A stretch of DNA of 35,424 nucleotides from Bacteroidaceae bacterium. Lineage in GTDB: Bacteria > Bacteroidota > Bacteroidia > Bacteroidales > Bacteroidaceae. This document shows positions 16,425-24,004 of the stretch, piece after piece. Positions within the stretch are counted from its first letter, which is position 1; each line of letters begins with the position of its first letter. The stretch spans positions 1 through 35,424 of the forward strand of contig JAFXAR010000040.1 in NCBI GenBank assembly GCA_017516885.1. The letters run 5' to 3'. The notes under the pieces were generated by a model, which was not told the origin of the DNA, ran no database searches, and saw nothing but the letters and a program-made list of their open reading frames with translations. A program made the position numbers and the translations under genes.

Positions 16425-16452
16425 CCCAAAGAAACCAAATGCATTATATAAA

Positions 16453-17859
16453 ATGAACAAGACAAAACTTTTTGGCTGCATGGCAGCCGTGCTGCTGTCA
16501 ACAGGCGTTGCAGCGCAGGAGAACAAGGGCGGCATTGACGCTCAAATGCTCCAGGAACTGAAAGAGAGTTATGCGCCAACAGGCTCTGAAAAAGCTTTGC
16601 AGAACATCATGCTTGCAAATTCAGTAAAGGTGCTCTCTGTAAATCAGGAGAATCTGAATGAAATGGACACTCACTTTAGCCACAGCGTGAATTCTAAAGG
16701 CATTACCGACCAAAAATCATCGGGCCGCTGCTGGCTCTTTACAGGCATGAATGTATTGCGTGCAAAGATGATTGCGAGCGAGAATCTTGGCGCATTTGAA
16801 TTCTCCCAGGTGTATAACTTCTTCTATGACCAGCTGGAGAAATCAAACCTTTTCCTTCAGGGAGTGATTGATACCCGCAAGAAACCGTTCGATGACCGTA
16901 CCGTAGAGTGGCTTTTCAAGCACCCGCTCAGTGACGGCGGTACATTCACCGGTGTTGCCGACCTTATTGCCAAGTATGGTGTAGTGCCAAAGGGAATAAT
17001 GAAGGAGAGCTATACAAGTAACAACACAAGTGCTTTCTCGGCGCTGCTCATAACAAAGCTGCGTGAGTTCGGCCTTGATTTGCGCGAGGCTCATGCGAAG
17101 GGGGCAAAGGAGAAAAAGCTGCTTGAAATGAAGAAGGAGCAGCTGAAAACCGTTTACAAGATGCTTGCGCAGGTATATGGCGTTCCGCCAACAGAATTTG
17201 CATGGGCGCCAAAGGACGCAAACGGCAAATATCGCGAAGAGCCTCAAATGTACACCCCTCAGAGTTTCTATGAGAAATTCCTGGGCATAAACATGCAGGA
17301 CGACTATGTTATGTTCATGAACGACCCTACACGTCCTTATTGGAAGAGCTATGAGATTGAGTACGACCGTCATCTTTACGACGGACACAACTGGCTCTAC
17401 ATAAACCTTCCTCTTGACGAAATCAAGAAAATGGCCATTGCGTCTATCAAGGACAGCACCATGATGTATTTCTCATGCGATGTGGGCAAGTTCCTTGATT
17501 CAAAGCGTGGAACACTTGACCTTAACAACTACAGTTATGGCGAACTTTTCGGTGTTGAGTTTGGAATGGACAAGCGTGAAAGGGTAATGACCTTTGACAG
17601 CGGTTCGTCACATGCAATGACCTTGAAGGCTGTTGACCTTGACAAGGACGGCAAGCCGGTAAAATGGCAGGTGGAGAACAGCTGGGGTGCAAGTTCTGGT
17701 TTCCACGGGACGCTGATAATGACCGATGAATGGTTTGATGAGTATATGTTCCGTTTGGTTGTTGACAAGAAGTATATCCCGGCAAATATCCTCAAAGTGC
17801 TTGAGGAGAAGCCTACAATGCTTCCGGCTTGGGACCCCATGTTTACACCTGAAGAATAA
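16453..17859 (+). CDS. Exported C1B-family cysteine aminopeptidase (PepC/bleomycin hydrolase-like)
   Basis: The 468-residue protein has the papain-type triad of the bleomycin hydrolase family: Cys93 in SSGRCWLFTG, His387 in SSHAMTLKAVD and Asn409 in VENSWGASSG. Bleomycin hydrolase and PepC are hexameric peptidases that trim N-terminal residues from short peptides; most are cytoplasmic. This one starts with a signal peptide (about 1-21, KLFGCMAAVLLSTGVAAQ, cleavage after AA or AQ), so it probably acts in the periplasm, which suits a protein-fermenting gut or oral bacterium. It has its own promoter after mfd and ends 8 bases before a perfect palindrome that separates it from nadK. Confidence 0.9.
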   Translation: MNKTKLFGCMAAVLLSTGVAAQENKGGIDAQMLQELKESYAPTGSEKALQNIMLANSVKVLSVNQENLNEMDTHFSHSVNSKGITDQKSSGRCWLFTGMNVLRAKMIASENLGAFEFSQVYNFFYDQLEKSNLFLQGVIDTRKKPFDDRTVEWLFKHPLSDGGTFTGVADLIAKYGVVPKGIMKESYTSNNTSAFSALLITKLREFGLDLREAHAKGAKEKKLLEMKKEQLKTVYKMLAQVYGVPPTEFAWAPKDANGKYREEPQMYTPQSFYEKFLGINMQDDYVMFMNDPTRPYWKSYEIEYDRHLYDGHNWLYINLPLDEIKKMAIASIKDSTMMYFSCDVGKFLDSKRGTLDLNNYSYGELFGVEFGMDKRERVMTFDSGSSHAMTLKAVDLDKDGKPVKWQVENSWGASSGFHGTLIMTDEWFDEYMFRLVVDKKYIPANILKVLEEKPTMLPAWDPMFTPEE

Positions 17860-17867
17860 ACTATTCC

Positions 17868-17913
17868 CATATATTCTAAACGCCAGGCAGCTGCCTGGCG
17901 TTTAGAATATATG
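17868..17913. terminator. Perfect 46-bp palindrome between convergent genes, likely two-way terminator
   Basis: The 23-base arm 17868-17890 is exactly mirrored by 17891-17913. The core CGCCAGGCAG/CTGCCTGGCG is GC-rich and is flanked on both sides by TTTAGAATATATG when read outwards. It lies between the peptidase stop (17859) and the nadK stop (17927), where both transcripts must end. There is no pure T run, so the terminator role is an inference from position and stem strength. Confidence 0.6.
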
Positions 17914-17926
17914 CATTATAGCTGTT

Positions 17927-18799
17927 TTATTCTCTTATGTCCGCACCCCACATCAATTTCTCCTGTATGTTCTGGATGAACGAATGTTCGCGGCGGCGTA
18001 TAATCAGCTGCTTATAGGCTGCCTTGCGCACTGTAATTGTAACCCTCTCATCGCAGCTCTCATTGCGGCCGTCAATGGCAATAAGATAGTTTCCGCTGCG
18101 GCTGCTTACGCTTATTTCAATTGTGGCCTTGTCGCTAATGACCAAAGGGCGTGCGCTGAGACTGTGCGGTGCAATGGGGGTGAGCACAAGCACTTTTGCA
18201 TCGGGCGCTATTATTGGACCTCCTACACTCAGCGAATAACCTGTAGAGCCAGAGGGCGCGGCCACTATCAGACCGTCGGCCTGGTATGTAATCCTGTCGC
18301 AGCCGTCAAGCGTTACGTTTATGGTTATCATTGAGGAACTGTCGTGTTTCATTACTGCAATCTCATTGAGCGCGAACGGATAGTTCTTGAGTGTTCCGCC
18401 ATTCGTTACGGCCTCAATAAGGCTGTGCTTCTCAATATCGTATTCCCCTTTGTGGATTTTGTCTATAACGTAGTCAATATTATCGTTGGAGGTTGTTGTA
18501 AGGAATCCTAACCGTCCGGCATTTATGCCCAAAATGGGAATCTCCTTATTGCCTATTCTGCTTGCAGTGCGCAAAAGCGTGCCGTCGCCGCCGAAACTGA
18601 TGGCAATGTCGGCGCTGAAACTGTTGCCCTCAATAAATTCTGCCGGCGAGGGGATACTGAACCCATTTGAGAGCAGGAAATCGTAGAAGGGCTTGTCAAT
18701 GGCAAAGGTGTCGCCATGTGCGCCTATTGCGCCGAAGAGCTGTTCAATGCTCTTTGACTTCTTTGTCTGGTGCTTGTTGCCGAAGATTGCAAATTTCAT
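17927..18799 (-). CDS. nadK: NAD kinase
   Basis: The 290-residue protein makes NADP by phosphorylating NAD with ATP. It shows GGDGTLLRTASRIG (70-83), the catalytic GGDGT motif, then ILGINAGRLGFLTTT, and the second NAD-binding motif DGLIVAAPSGSTGYSLSVGG, all in the usual order. It is cytoplasmic and normally a homotetramer. The length is typical. It is divergent from pdxJ, has a well-formed promoter upstream (18829-18860), and is followed by the palindromic terminator region. Confidence 0.94.
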   Translation of the reverse strand: MKFAIFGNKHQTKKSKSIEQLFGAIGAHGDTFAIDKPFYDFLLSNGFSIPSPAEFIEGNSFSADIAISFGGDGTLLRTASRIGNKEIPILGINAGRLGFLTTTSNDNIDYVIDKIHKGEYDIEKHSLIEAVTNGGTLKNYPFALNEIAVMKHDSSSMITINVTLDGCDRITYQADGLIVAAPSGSTGYSLSVGGPIIAPDAKVLVLTPIAPHSLSARPLVISDKATIEISVSSRSGNYLIAIDGRNESCDERVTITVRKAAYKQLIIRRREHSFIQNIQEKLMWGADIRE

Positions 18800-18828
18800 A
18801 TTACCGCATTGCTTCTTAAATTACACTG

Positions 18829-18860
18829 CAAACTTACACAAAAGAGGCGAAATATACAAA
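18829..18860 (-). promoter_or_regulatory. Promoter of nadK
   Basis: On the minus strand TAAGTTTG (18836-18829) is a perfect -7 box, and TTTG (18860-18857) sits 20 bp upstream. The expected start site is near 18824, about 25 bases before the nadK ATG. Confidence 0.6.
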
Positions 18861-18867
18861 ACTTGCT

Positions 18868-18890
18868 ACTACAATTCACTACAATTCACT
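18868..18890. repeat. Short 10-bp tandem duplication in the nadK-pdxJ gap
   Basis: ACAATTCACT is present twice head to tail (18871-18890), with three matching bases before it, so the 10-bp period runs over 23 bases. It lies just upstream of the nadK -33 box. It could be a chance slippage product or a binding site. Confidence 0.4.
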
Positions 18891-18989
18891 GTGTGCGCGG
18901 GCATGCGGGTTTTGTGCTGCCTTTGGCATAAATTATCCCTGCCTGCTGCATATAAAATAAATTATTTAATATTTTTAGCATACAGTTTA

Positions 18990-19021
18990 TTGTAAAAAGT
19001 CTTTTATTTATGTTATTTTTG
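18990..19021 (+). promoter_or_regulatory. Promoter of the pdxJ-exbB-exbD-tonB run
   Basis: TTG at 18990-18992 and TATTTTTG at 19014-19021 are 21 bp apart and match the -33/-7 pattern. The pdxJ start codon is 60 bases downstream. The AT-rich leader (19022-19080) shows no obvious riboswitch. Confidence 0.5.
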
Positions 19022-19080
19022 CAGAAAATTCGGGGAATGATGTCCTTGAAAACGAATTGTTTAAACAGTTTTTTAATTGT

Positions 19081-19800
19081 ATGAGAACAAAACTGAGCGT
19101 GAATATCAATAAAGTTGCGACCATAAGGAATGCAAGAGGCGGGAACAATCCCGATATTATAAAAGTTGCCAAGGATTGTGAACTGTTTGGCGCTGACGGC
19201 ATTACGGTGCACCCGCGTCCCGATGAACGACACATTCGCCGTGCCGATGTGCCTATGCTCCAGGCTGTATTGCGCACTGAATTCAACATTGAGGGTTATC
19301 CTTCAAAGGAGTTCATGGACCTTGTTTTGCGTGTGCGCCCTTCCCAGGTAACCCTTGTTCCGGACAAGCCCGGGCAGCTGACGTCCAATTGCGGGTGGAA
19401 TACAGAGGCCGAGTTTGATTTCCTTCGCGATGTGCTTGGCGACCTCAGTGAAGCAGGTATCAGAACGTCTGTGTTTATAGATGCTGATGCCCGAATGGCT
19501 GAATTTGCGGCAAAGGCCGGGGCCGACCGTGTGGAACTCTACACCGGGCCCTATGCTCATGCTTATGCTGCTGATAGAGAAGCAGCAATAGCCCCTTTCC
19601 TTGAAACTGCAAAGAGAGTGAGGCAGCTTGGCATTGGGCTTAATGCAGGGCACGACCTCAGCCTGGAAAATCTGAAGTATTTTACTGACGTAATAACCTG
19701 GGTCGATGAGGTATCAATCGGGCATGCCCTTATATGCGATGCCCTTTACATGGGGCTTGAGGCAACAATTGCCGCTTACAAGAAATGTTTGACTAAATAA
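19081..19800 (+). CDS. pdxJ: Pyridoxine 5'-phosphate synthase
   Basis: The 239-residue protein (start at MRTKLSVNINKVATIRNARG) is the TIM-barrel enzyme that joins 1-deoxyxylulose 5-phosphate and 3-amino-1-hydroxyacetone 1-phosphate to make pyridoxine 5'-phosphate. Hallmarks are VNINKVATIRNARG, GADGITVHPRPDERHIR, a central ELYTGPYA and the closing GHALICDALYMGLEATI. I use the ATG at 19081 because the in-frame upstream ATG at 19057 would add MFKQFFNC, which is not part of the family. The gene ends 12 bp before exbB and probably shares its transcript. The enzyme is cytoplasmic and octameric in known members. Confidence 0.94.
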   Translation: MRTKLSVNINKVATIRNARGGNNPDIIKVAKDCELFGADGITVHPRPDERHIRRADVPMLQAVLRTEFNIEGYPSKEFMDLVLRVRPSQVTLVPDKPGQLTSNCGWNTEAEFDFLRDVLGDLSEAGIRTSVFIDADARMAEFAAKAGADRVELYTGPYAHAYAADREAAIAPFLETAKRVRQLGIGLNAGHDLSLENLKYFTDVITWVDEVSIGHALICDALYMGLEATIAAYKKCLTK

Positions 19801-19812
19801 AAATACGCTACT

Positions 19813-20922
19813 ATGAATTTTTTGACAGTGTTATTGGAGGGAGCACCGGTCCTGACACAGACTGCAGATAAAGCTGCAAATGAGAGTTTGAATATAATTG
19901 ACCTCGCCATGAAGGGCGGTTGGATAATGGTTGTGCTTGCATTGTTATCAGTTGTAGGCGCATACATATTTTTTGAGCGCTTTATGGCGCTTCGCAAGTC
20001 AATGGAGAAGGATGGGCGCTTGAATGACCGTGTGAAAGACAATCTCATGGAGAACGATGTGAAGTCGGCTTATAACTATTGCCAGAAACTGAATACACCG
20101 GTATCGCGCATGCTGGCAAAGGGCGTCAAGGATTTTAATCTTGATTCTCCTTCAATTCGCCAGGCTCTTGAGAATACCGCAGCTCTTGAGATTGCCAATC
20201 TTGAAAAAGGCTTGCCGTTCCTCTCTACAATTGCCGCCGTTGCTCCAATGCTTGGATTTCTTGGAACTGTAACCGGTATGGTGCAGGCTTTCTGGAATAT
20301 GTCCAATGCCGGAAACAATGTTGATATTTCGTTGCTCTCGGGTGGTATCTACGAGGCCATGATTACTACTGTGGGCGGTCTTATAGTTGGTATTATTGCG
20401 ATTTTTGCGTACAACTATCTTGTAACTCAAGTAGACAAAATGCAGAATCTTATGGAGGCTGAAATGATTGCTTTCCTTGAGATTGTCACAGAGTGCAAGG
20501 AGAATATTGCAAAAAAGACGGTTGCTCCCCAGCCGGTGGTTGCAGAACAGCCTGTTGTTGCTCCCCAGCCGGCAGTTGTTGAACAGCCTGTTGTTGCTCC
20601 CCAGCCGGTGGTTGTTGAGCAGCCTGTTGTTGCTCCCCAGCCGGTGGTTGCCCCTCAGCCTGCCGTTGCTCCCCAGCCGGTTGCTGTTGCTCAGCCGGCA
20701 CAGCCTGTCGCTCAGCCTGTGCAGCCTATTGCCCAGCCTGTGCAGCCGGTAGTAACTTCTGCCTCTTTTAATGCGGAAGCCCCAGTTACACCCTTGCCTG
20801 TGCAGCCGGTAACACCGAAACCTATTATTGCTCCTCTTCCGTCAAATGACGGTTCTGCTATATATACAGCAGTTGAGCAGCCGTCAAATGGGCAGAACCC
20901 TGAATCAACAAAGATTAGCTAA
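19813..20922 (+). CDS. exbB: ExbB/TolQ/MotA-family proton channel with a long Pro/Gln/Val-rich tail
   Basis: Residues 1-233 are an ExbB/TolQ protein: a membrane helix at about 36-53, the family core LSTIAAVAPMLGFLGTVTGMVQAF (137-160) and a third helix at about 184-204 (TTVGGLIVGIIAIFAYNYL). ExbB forms the pentameric channel that uses the proton gradient to drive TonB. Residues 234-369 are an unusual extra tail with four to five copies of a 12-residue unit like PVVAPQPVVVEQ, then QPAQP/VQP runs. By the known topology (C-terminus inside) the tail would be in the cytoplasm. The partners exbD and the tonB/tolA-like gene follow at once. The start at 19813 follows pdxJ by 12 bp. Confidence 0.92.
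   Translation: MNFLTVLLEGAPVLTQTADKAANESLNIIDLAMKGGWIMVVLALLSVVGAYIFFERFMALRKSMEKDGRLNDRVKDNLMENDVKSAYNYCQKLNTPVSRMLAKGVKDFNLDSPSIRQALENTAALEIANLEKGLPFLSTIAAVAPMLGFLGTVTGMVQAFWNMSNAGNNVDISLLSGGIYEAMITTVGGLIVGIIAIFAYNYLVTQVDKMQNLMEAEMIAFLEIVTECKENIAKKTVAPQPVVAEQPVVAPQPAVVEQPVVAPQPVVVEQPVVAPQPVVAPQPAVAPQPVAVAQPAQPVAQPVQPIAQPVQPVVTSASFNAEAPVTPLPVQPVTPKPIIAPLPSNDGSAIYTAVEQPSNGQNPESTKIS
20518..20748 (+). repeat. 36-bp coding tandem repeats in the exbB tail
   Basis: GTTGCTCCCCAGCCGG recurs at a 36-bp period about five times, encoding the 12-residue unit V-V-A-P-Q-P-V-V-V-E-Q-P and then degenerating into shorter QP-rich units. Such in-frame repeats can expand or contract between strains. Confidence 0.8.
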
Positions 20923-20945
20923 CAGTATAAACAGAAAGGGGAATT

Positions 20946-21362
20946 ATGATAAAGCGAAAGACTAAGGTAATAGATGTTTTCTCTATGTCATCAATGACGG
21001 ATATTATCTTTCTGTTGCTGATATTCTTCATGCTGACATCGACCATTGTGACACCGAATGCGTTGAAGGTGCTTTTGCCCGAAGGCAAGGAGCAGACTCA
21101 TGCAAAGCCAATGGCCCGCGTTTATATTACCGAGGAGAAGAAGTTTTATGTGCAGTGGGATAAGGAAGATGCTGCAAAGATAGATGATATTGCAGCTTTG
21201 ACAACCTTCCTGCTTGATTGCAAGCAGAAGGACAGCGAAATGTATGTTGCATTATATGCCGATATTAAAGTGCCTTATGGCGAGGTTGTCAAGGTGTTGA
21301 ATATTGCAAATGAAAATAAGTTCAAGATGGTGCTTGCAACAAGCCAGCCTTCTAACGAATGA
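20946..21362 (+). CDS. exbD: ExbD/TolR-family energy-transduction protein
   Basis: The 138-residue protein has a short cytoplasmic start, then one membrane helix preceded by SSMTDIIFLLLIFFMLTSTIV, in which the Asp is the conserved proton-path residue of ExbD/TolR. The periplasmic C-terminal domain (about 45-138) ends with ADIKVPYGEVVKVLNIANENKFKMVLAT, typical of the family. It works with ExbB and the next gene's product to power outer-membrane uptake. It lies 23 bp after exbB. Many Bacteroidales loci carry two exbD genes at this place; only one is here. Confidence 0.92.
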   Translation: MIKRKTKVIDVFSMSSMTDIIFLLLIFFMLTSTIVTPNALKVLLPEGKEQTHAKPMARVYITEEKKFYVQWDKEDAAKIDDIAALTTFLLDCKQKDSEMYVALYADIKVPYGEVVKVLNIANENKFKMVLATSQPSNE

Positions 21363-21392
21363 CTTACAGGTTCAAACAACGTCTAAAGGCAA

Positions 21393-22268
21393 ATGAAGAA
21401 TCTTTCAAAAGAACAAATATGGGGCATAGCAGGCTCTTTGCTGTTTCACTTGCTTGCGATTGCAATACTCTTCCTTTTGCAGCTTGATTATCCGGCTGTT
21501 GAAAAGGAGAAGAGTTATGTAGAGCAGTTTGGGTCGGCCGAGGACTTTGAAGGAAAGGAGTTCCTGGAGGAGGTCATGGAGCAAAACGAACCCGAAATAA
21601 ACAAGGAAGAGCCGGAGCAGCCTAAACCACAGCCAAAGCCTCAACCTAAGCCGCAGGCAAAGCCTGTTGTGTCGCAGACCGTGGAGAAAAGCCTTCCGGT
21701 TGATACTGTTCCTGTTATAAAGAAGGAAAAGAAACCATCTAAGGAGGAACTTAAGCGCAAGAGGGAGGCCGAGGAGAAGAAGAAGCGCGAGGAGGCTGAA
21801 CGCAAGAAGAAGGAAGCCGCTGAAAAGAAGAAGCGCGAAGAGAAGAAAAAGCAGGATGCAAGGAACAAACTCGCCGGCAATGCTTTCGGAAAGGCTCAGA
21901 AGATGAGCGCCGAGGGTAAAGGCAGCAGCGGCATCAATAAGGGAAAGGAGGCCGGTGGTTCCGGCAGCGGCGCTAAAGGCAAGAGCAGCGGAAATGGCAA
22001 GGTGTCGCCTAACCTTGAGAGTCGTGTAAATACACTTGTCTCGCCTCAGGGAAATATAACACAGCGCTCTTGTACTGTAGTGGTTAGGGTTGTTGTAGCG
22101 CCTGATGGCACAGTGCGTAGCGCCACAATTGCTCCGGGAACAAATACTTCTGATTCAAAAGTGCGCAATGCGGCACTGAAAGCGGCGAGGAGCAAAAACA
22201 ACTTCAAGGCTGTCAACAGTGTTGATAATGTTGAGGGTACAATTACCTATAGATTTAATGTAAATTAG
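21393..22268 (+). CDS. TonB/TolA-like energy transducer
   Basis: The 291-residue protein has one N-terminal membrane helix (about 11-30) with the SxxxH pattern (Ser15-LLF-His19) used by TonB and TolA to contact ExbB/ExbD. A Pro-rich run with PKPQPKPQPKP (about 75-90) and a charged coiled-coil of Lys/Glu/Arg (about 113-158, like TolA domain II) follow. Then come a Gly/Ser/Lys-rich linker and a C-terminal domain (about 205-291) ending VEGTITYRFNVN, related to TonB C-termini. It should span the periplasm and push on outer-membrane receptors. The long helix makes it look more like TolA, the tail more like TonB; I leave the symbol blank. It follows exbD by 30 bp. Confidence 0.85.
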   Translation: MKNLSKEQIWGIAGSLLFHLLAIAILFLLQLDYPAVEKEKSYVEQFGSAEDFEGKEFLEEVMEQNEPEINKEEPEQPKPQPKPQPKPQAKPVVSQTVEKSLPVDTVPVIKKEKKPSKEELKRKREAEEKKKREEAERKKKEAAEKKKREEKKKQDARNKLAGNAFGKAQKMSAEGKGSSGINKGKEAGGSGSGAKGKSSGNGKVSPNLESRVNTLVSPQGNITQRSCTVVVRVVVAPDGTVRSATIAPGTNTSDSKVRNAALKAARSKNNFKAVNSVDNVEGTITYRFNVN

Positions 22269-22273
22269 AGAAT

Positions 22274-22825
22274 ATGAGCAAGGTATATCTTTTTCTTGCC
22301 GACGGTTTTGAGACCGTTGAGGCGTTAGCACCGGTAGATGTGATGCGTCGTGCCGGCATTGAGGTGGTAACAGTTTCTGTTATGGGACGTCGCGAAGTTC
22401 TTTCGGCACAGGATGTGCCGGTACTTGCCGATGTGCTGTACAGTGATGTATGCTTTGCCGATGCTGAGGCGCTGGTTCTTCCTGGCGGCAGTGTGGGCAC
22501 TGAGAATATGTCGGCGCATGCCGAACTGTGTGCATTGCTGAAGTCAGAGGCTGCTAAGGGTGAAATCCTTTTGGCTGCTATCTGCGCAGCGCCTATGGTT
22601 TTAGGCCGTTGCGGCATACTTGAGGGCAAAAGGGCTACATGCTATCCGGGTTGTGAAGGCGACCTCTTTGGTGCAGAATATACTGCTGCAGCGGTGGAGA
22701 GGGACGGAAAGATAATTACTGCATGCGGTCCGGGAGCATCGTTTGACTTTGGCTTTGCCATTGTGGAGCATTTCTGCGGAGCAGAGACTGTTGAAGTCAT
22801 GCGTTCGCAGATGCAGTTCCGATAA
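22274..22825 (+). CDS. DJ-1/PfpI family protein (YajL-like)
   Basis: The 183-residue protein is a flavodoxin-like DJ-1 fold: FLADGFETVEALAPVDVMRRAG (7-28) with the conserved Glu16, LVLPGGSVGTENM (67-79), and the nucleophile-elbow Cys104 in LLAAICAAPMVLG. The end, ACGPGASFDFGFAIVEHFCG, matches the DJ-1/YajL branch rather than the PfpI peptidase branch. Roles proposed for this branch include redox sensing, chaperone activity and glyoxal/protein deglycation, and are still debated. It starts 6 bp after the TonB-like gene and so shares the transcript. Confidence 0.9.
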   Translation: MSKVYLFLADGFETVEALAPVDVMRRAGIEVVTVSVMGRREVLSAQDVPVLADVLYSDVCFADAEALVLPGGSVGTENMSAHAELCALLKSEAAKGEILLAAICAAPMVLGRCGILEGKRATCYPGCEGDLFGAEYTAAAVERDGKIITACGPGASFDFGFAIVEHFCGAETVEVMRSQMQFR

Positions 22826-22889
22826 TCCGCATTACGGCAGCAGAACTGTTTTTGTGTGTTTGAACAGTCTCAAATCAAAGGAGTATTGA

Positions 22890-23444
22890 ATGGAGTTTAC
22901 AGTTTTTGGAATAATTGTTCTGCCCATTGCGTTCTTTAGCGCAGCTTTTTTCCTGTTCTTCCTGTTCAGGTCGGGCATGTTGGGCGGGTACGCTGTGCGA
23001 AGCATGTGGCGTACTGTTGCAGGCAGTGTTGTTGCCGGTGTGGCAGTCGGTTCTGTAGCAGGGACAACATTGGCTTTTCTCCTCCCTACATATTACTATG
23101 TCAGGGGCAACACAAGCGAGCAGTGCTGTTCAAGATTTGTGTTCAATGGCAATCTGCTGAATGAAGCGGGAAAAAGGTTTGTTGTCAATGAAACCTCCGA
23201 AGCGTTTTGTCTTGTGGCAAAGATATATGGCGATGTGCGGCTTGAGGAAGGCGAGAAGGCTGTAACAACTGTTGAACCGGGCAAAATGCAGGTGCAGCAC
23301 GTTGTGAACGGCTTTTTTAAAAGCTTCCCTTTAACTGAGAGCGATGATGGCGAGGGAATAATATTGCGCTACATCATTGAACCGCGGCAGGTAAAGCGGG
23401 AATTAGAGAAAAAAGTAACTTTTGAATATGACCCCAATGATTAG
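22890..23444 (+). CDS. Unknown two-helix membrane protein
   Basis: The 184-residue product has two membrane helices near the N-terminus: about 5-28 (VFGIIVLPIAFFSAAFFLFFLFRSG) and about 45-70 (VAGSVVAGVAVGSVAGTTLAFLLP). A soluble domain of about 110 residues with two Cys (EQCCSRFVFNG) and a closing basic region follow. I do not recognise a family. AAAGGAG (22877-22883) is an unusually good ribosome binding site for this genome, seven bases before the ATG. It overlaps the next gene by 17-23 bases, so the two products may act together. The C-terminal domain would be outside or inside depending on the helix orientation, which is not clear. Confidence 0.7.
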   Translation: MEFTVFGIIVLPIAFFSAAFFLFFLFRSGMLGGYAVRSMWRTVAGSVVAGVAVGSVAGTTLAFLLPTYYYVRGNTSEQCCSRFVFNGNLLNEAGKRFVVNETSEAFCLVAKIYGDVRLEEGEKAVTTVEPGKMQVQHVVNGFFKSFPLTESDDGEGIILRYIIEPRQVKRELEKKVTFEYDPND

Positions 23445-23949
23445 TCGTGTTACAATACGCAGGCGGAACTTCTCTTCGCAGCCTTGTTATTGCTGCGGCA
23501 AGCCGGGCAGCCCTGATGCAGCGCTTCATGTAACAATGTTCAGGGATGATTCCAATGTGAGGGCAAAGGTGATTGTGCCGCGTTGCAGGCACTGCATGAA
23601 GGCCGAAGCTCCGGTGATAAAAATAGCCATTGCGTGCGCAATGTTTGTGGCTGCATGCGACCTGTTGATTATGAGCGGGATGAAACTTTGGATAATGGCT
23701 GCCCTGACGCTTATTACAGCCTTTTTGGCGTTTTTGCTGACATATATGTTTCTGCTCATAGCTTTCCGCATTGTTTATAAATCTTCAACGTCGGACTATG
23801 ATGTGGTGAGATATATGTCGGCGCAAGGGTGGATGCTAATCAATGACAGTGAAACATCGCCGGCCAAACAGCTCTCAAATGAGGAACTGGAAGAATTGCT
23901 GGCTGCCATTGGAAGGGATTGCGATTGCGAAATAGCAAAGGCCTCTTAG
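23428..23949 (+). CDS. Unknown membrane protein with a Cys4 zinc-ribbon-like start
   Basis: From ATG 23428 the product is 173 residues; ATG 23437 is possible. The TTG at 23422 is an unlikely start. Near the N-terminus CYCC and, 25-30 residues later, CRHC form a likely zinc-binding ribbon. Two membrane helices follow (about 60-80 and 86-110, AIACAMFVAACDLLI and ALTLITAFLAFLLTYMFLLIAF), then a polar C-terminal tail with DYDVVRYMSAQGWML and many acidic residues. It overlaps the previous gene, which also encodes two membrane helices. No function is recognised. Metal binding is inferred only from the spacing of the cysteines. Confidence 0.7.
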   Translation: MTPMISRVTIRRRNFSSQPCYCCGKPGSPDAALHVTMFRDDSNVRAKVIVPRCRHCMKAEAPVIKIAIACAMFVAACDLLIMSGMKLWIMAALTLITAFLAFLLTYMFLLIAFRIVYKSSTSDYDVVRYMSAQGWMLINDSETSPAKQLSNEELEELLAAIGRDCDCEIAKAS

Positions 23950-24004
23950 TGAAAAGCAATATTGTCCGTCATGTGCCGTAATGGCTTCGGCGGGCGCTTA
24001 TTAA

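Noticed and set aside
20486-20701. Gln/Pro/Ala-rich minus-strand frame within exbB
   Set aside because: It is the antisense of the 36-bp repeats and only reflects their periodicity.
20518-20748. Regular 36-bp repeats resembling a CRISPR array
   Set aside because: They have no spacers, are in frame with exbB and encode a clean 12-residue protein repeat.
23948-23956. AGTGAAAAG near ispD as a further copy of the AraC operator
   Set aside because: There is no second copy 21 bp away on either side and no -7 box at 19 bases.
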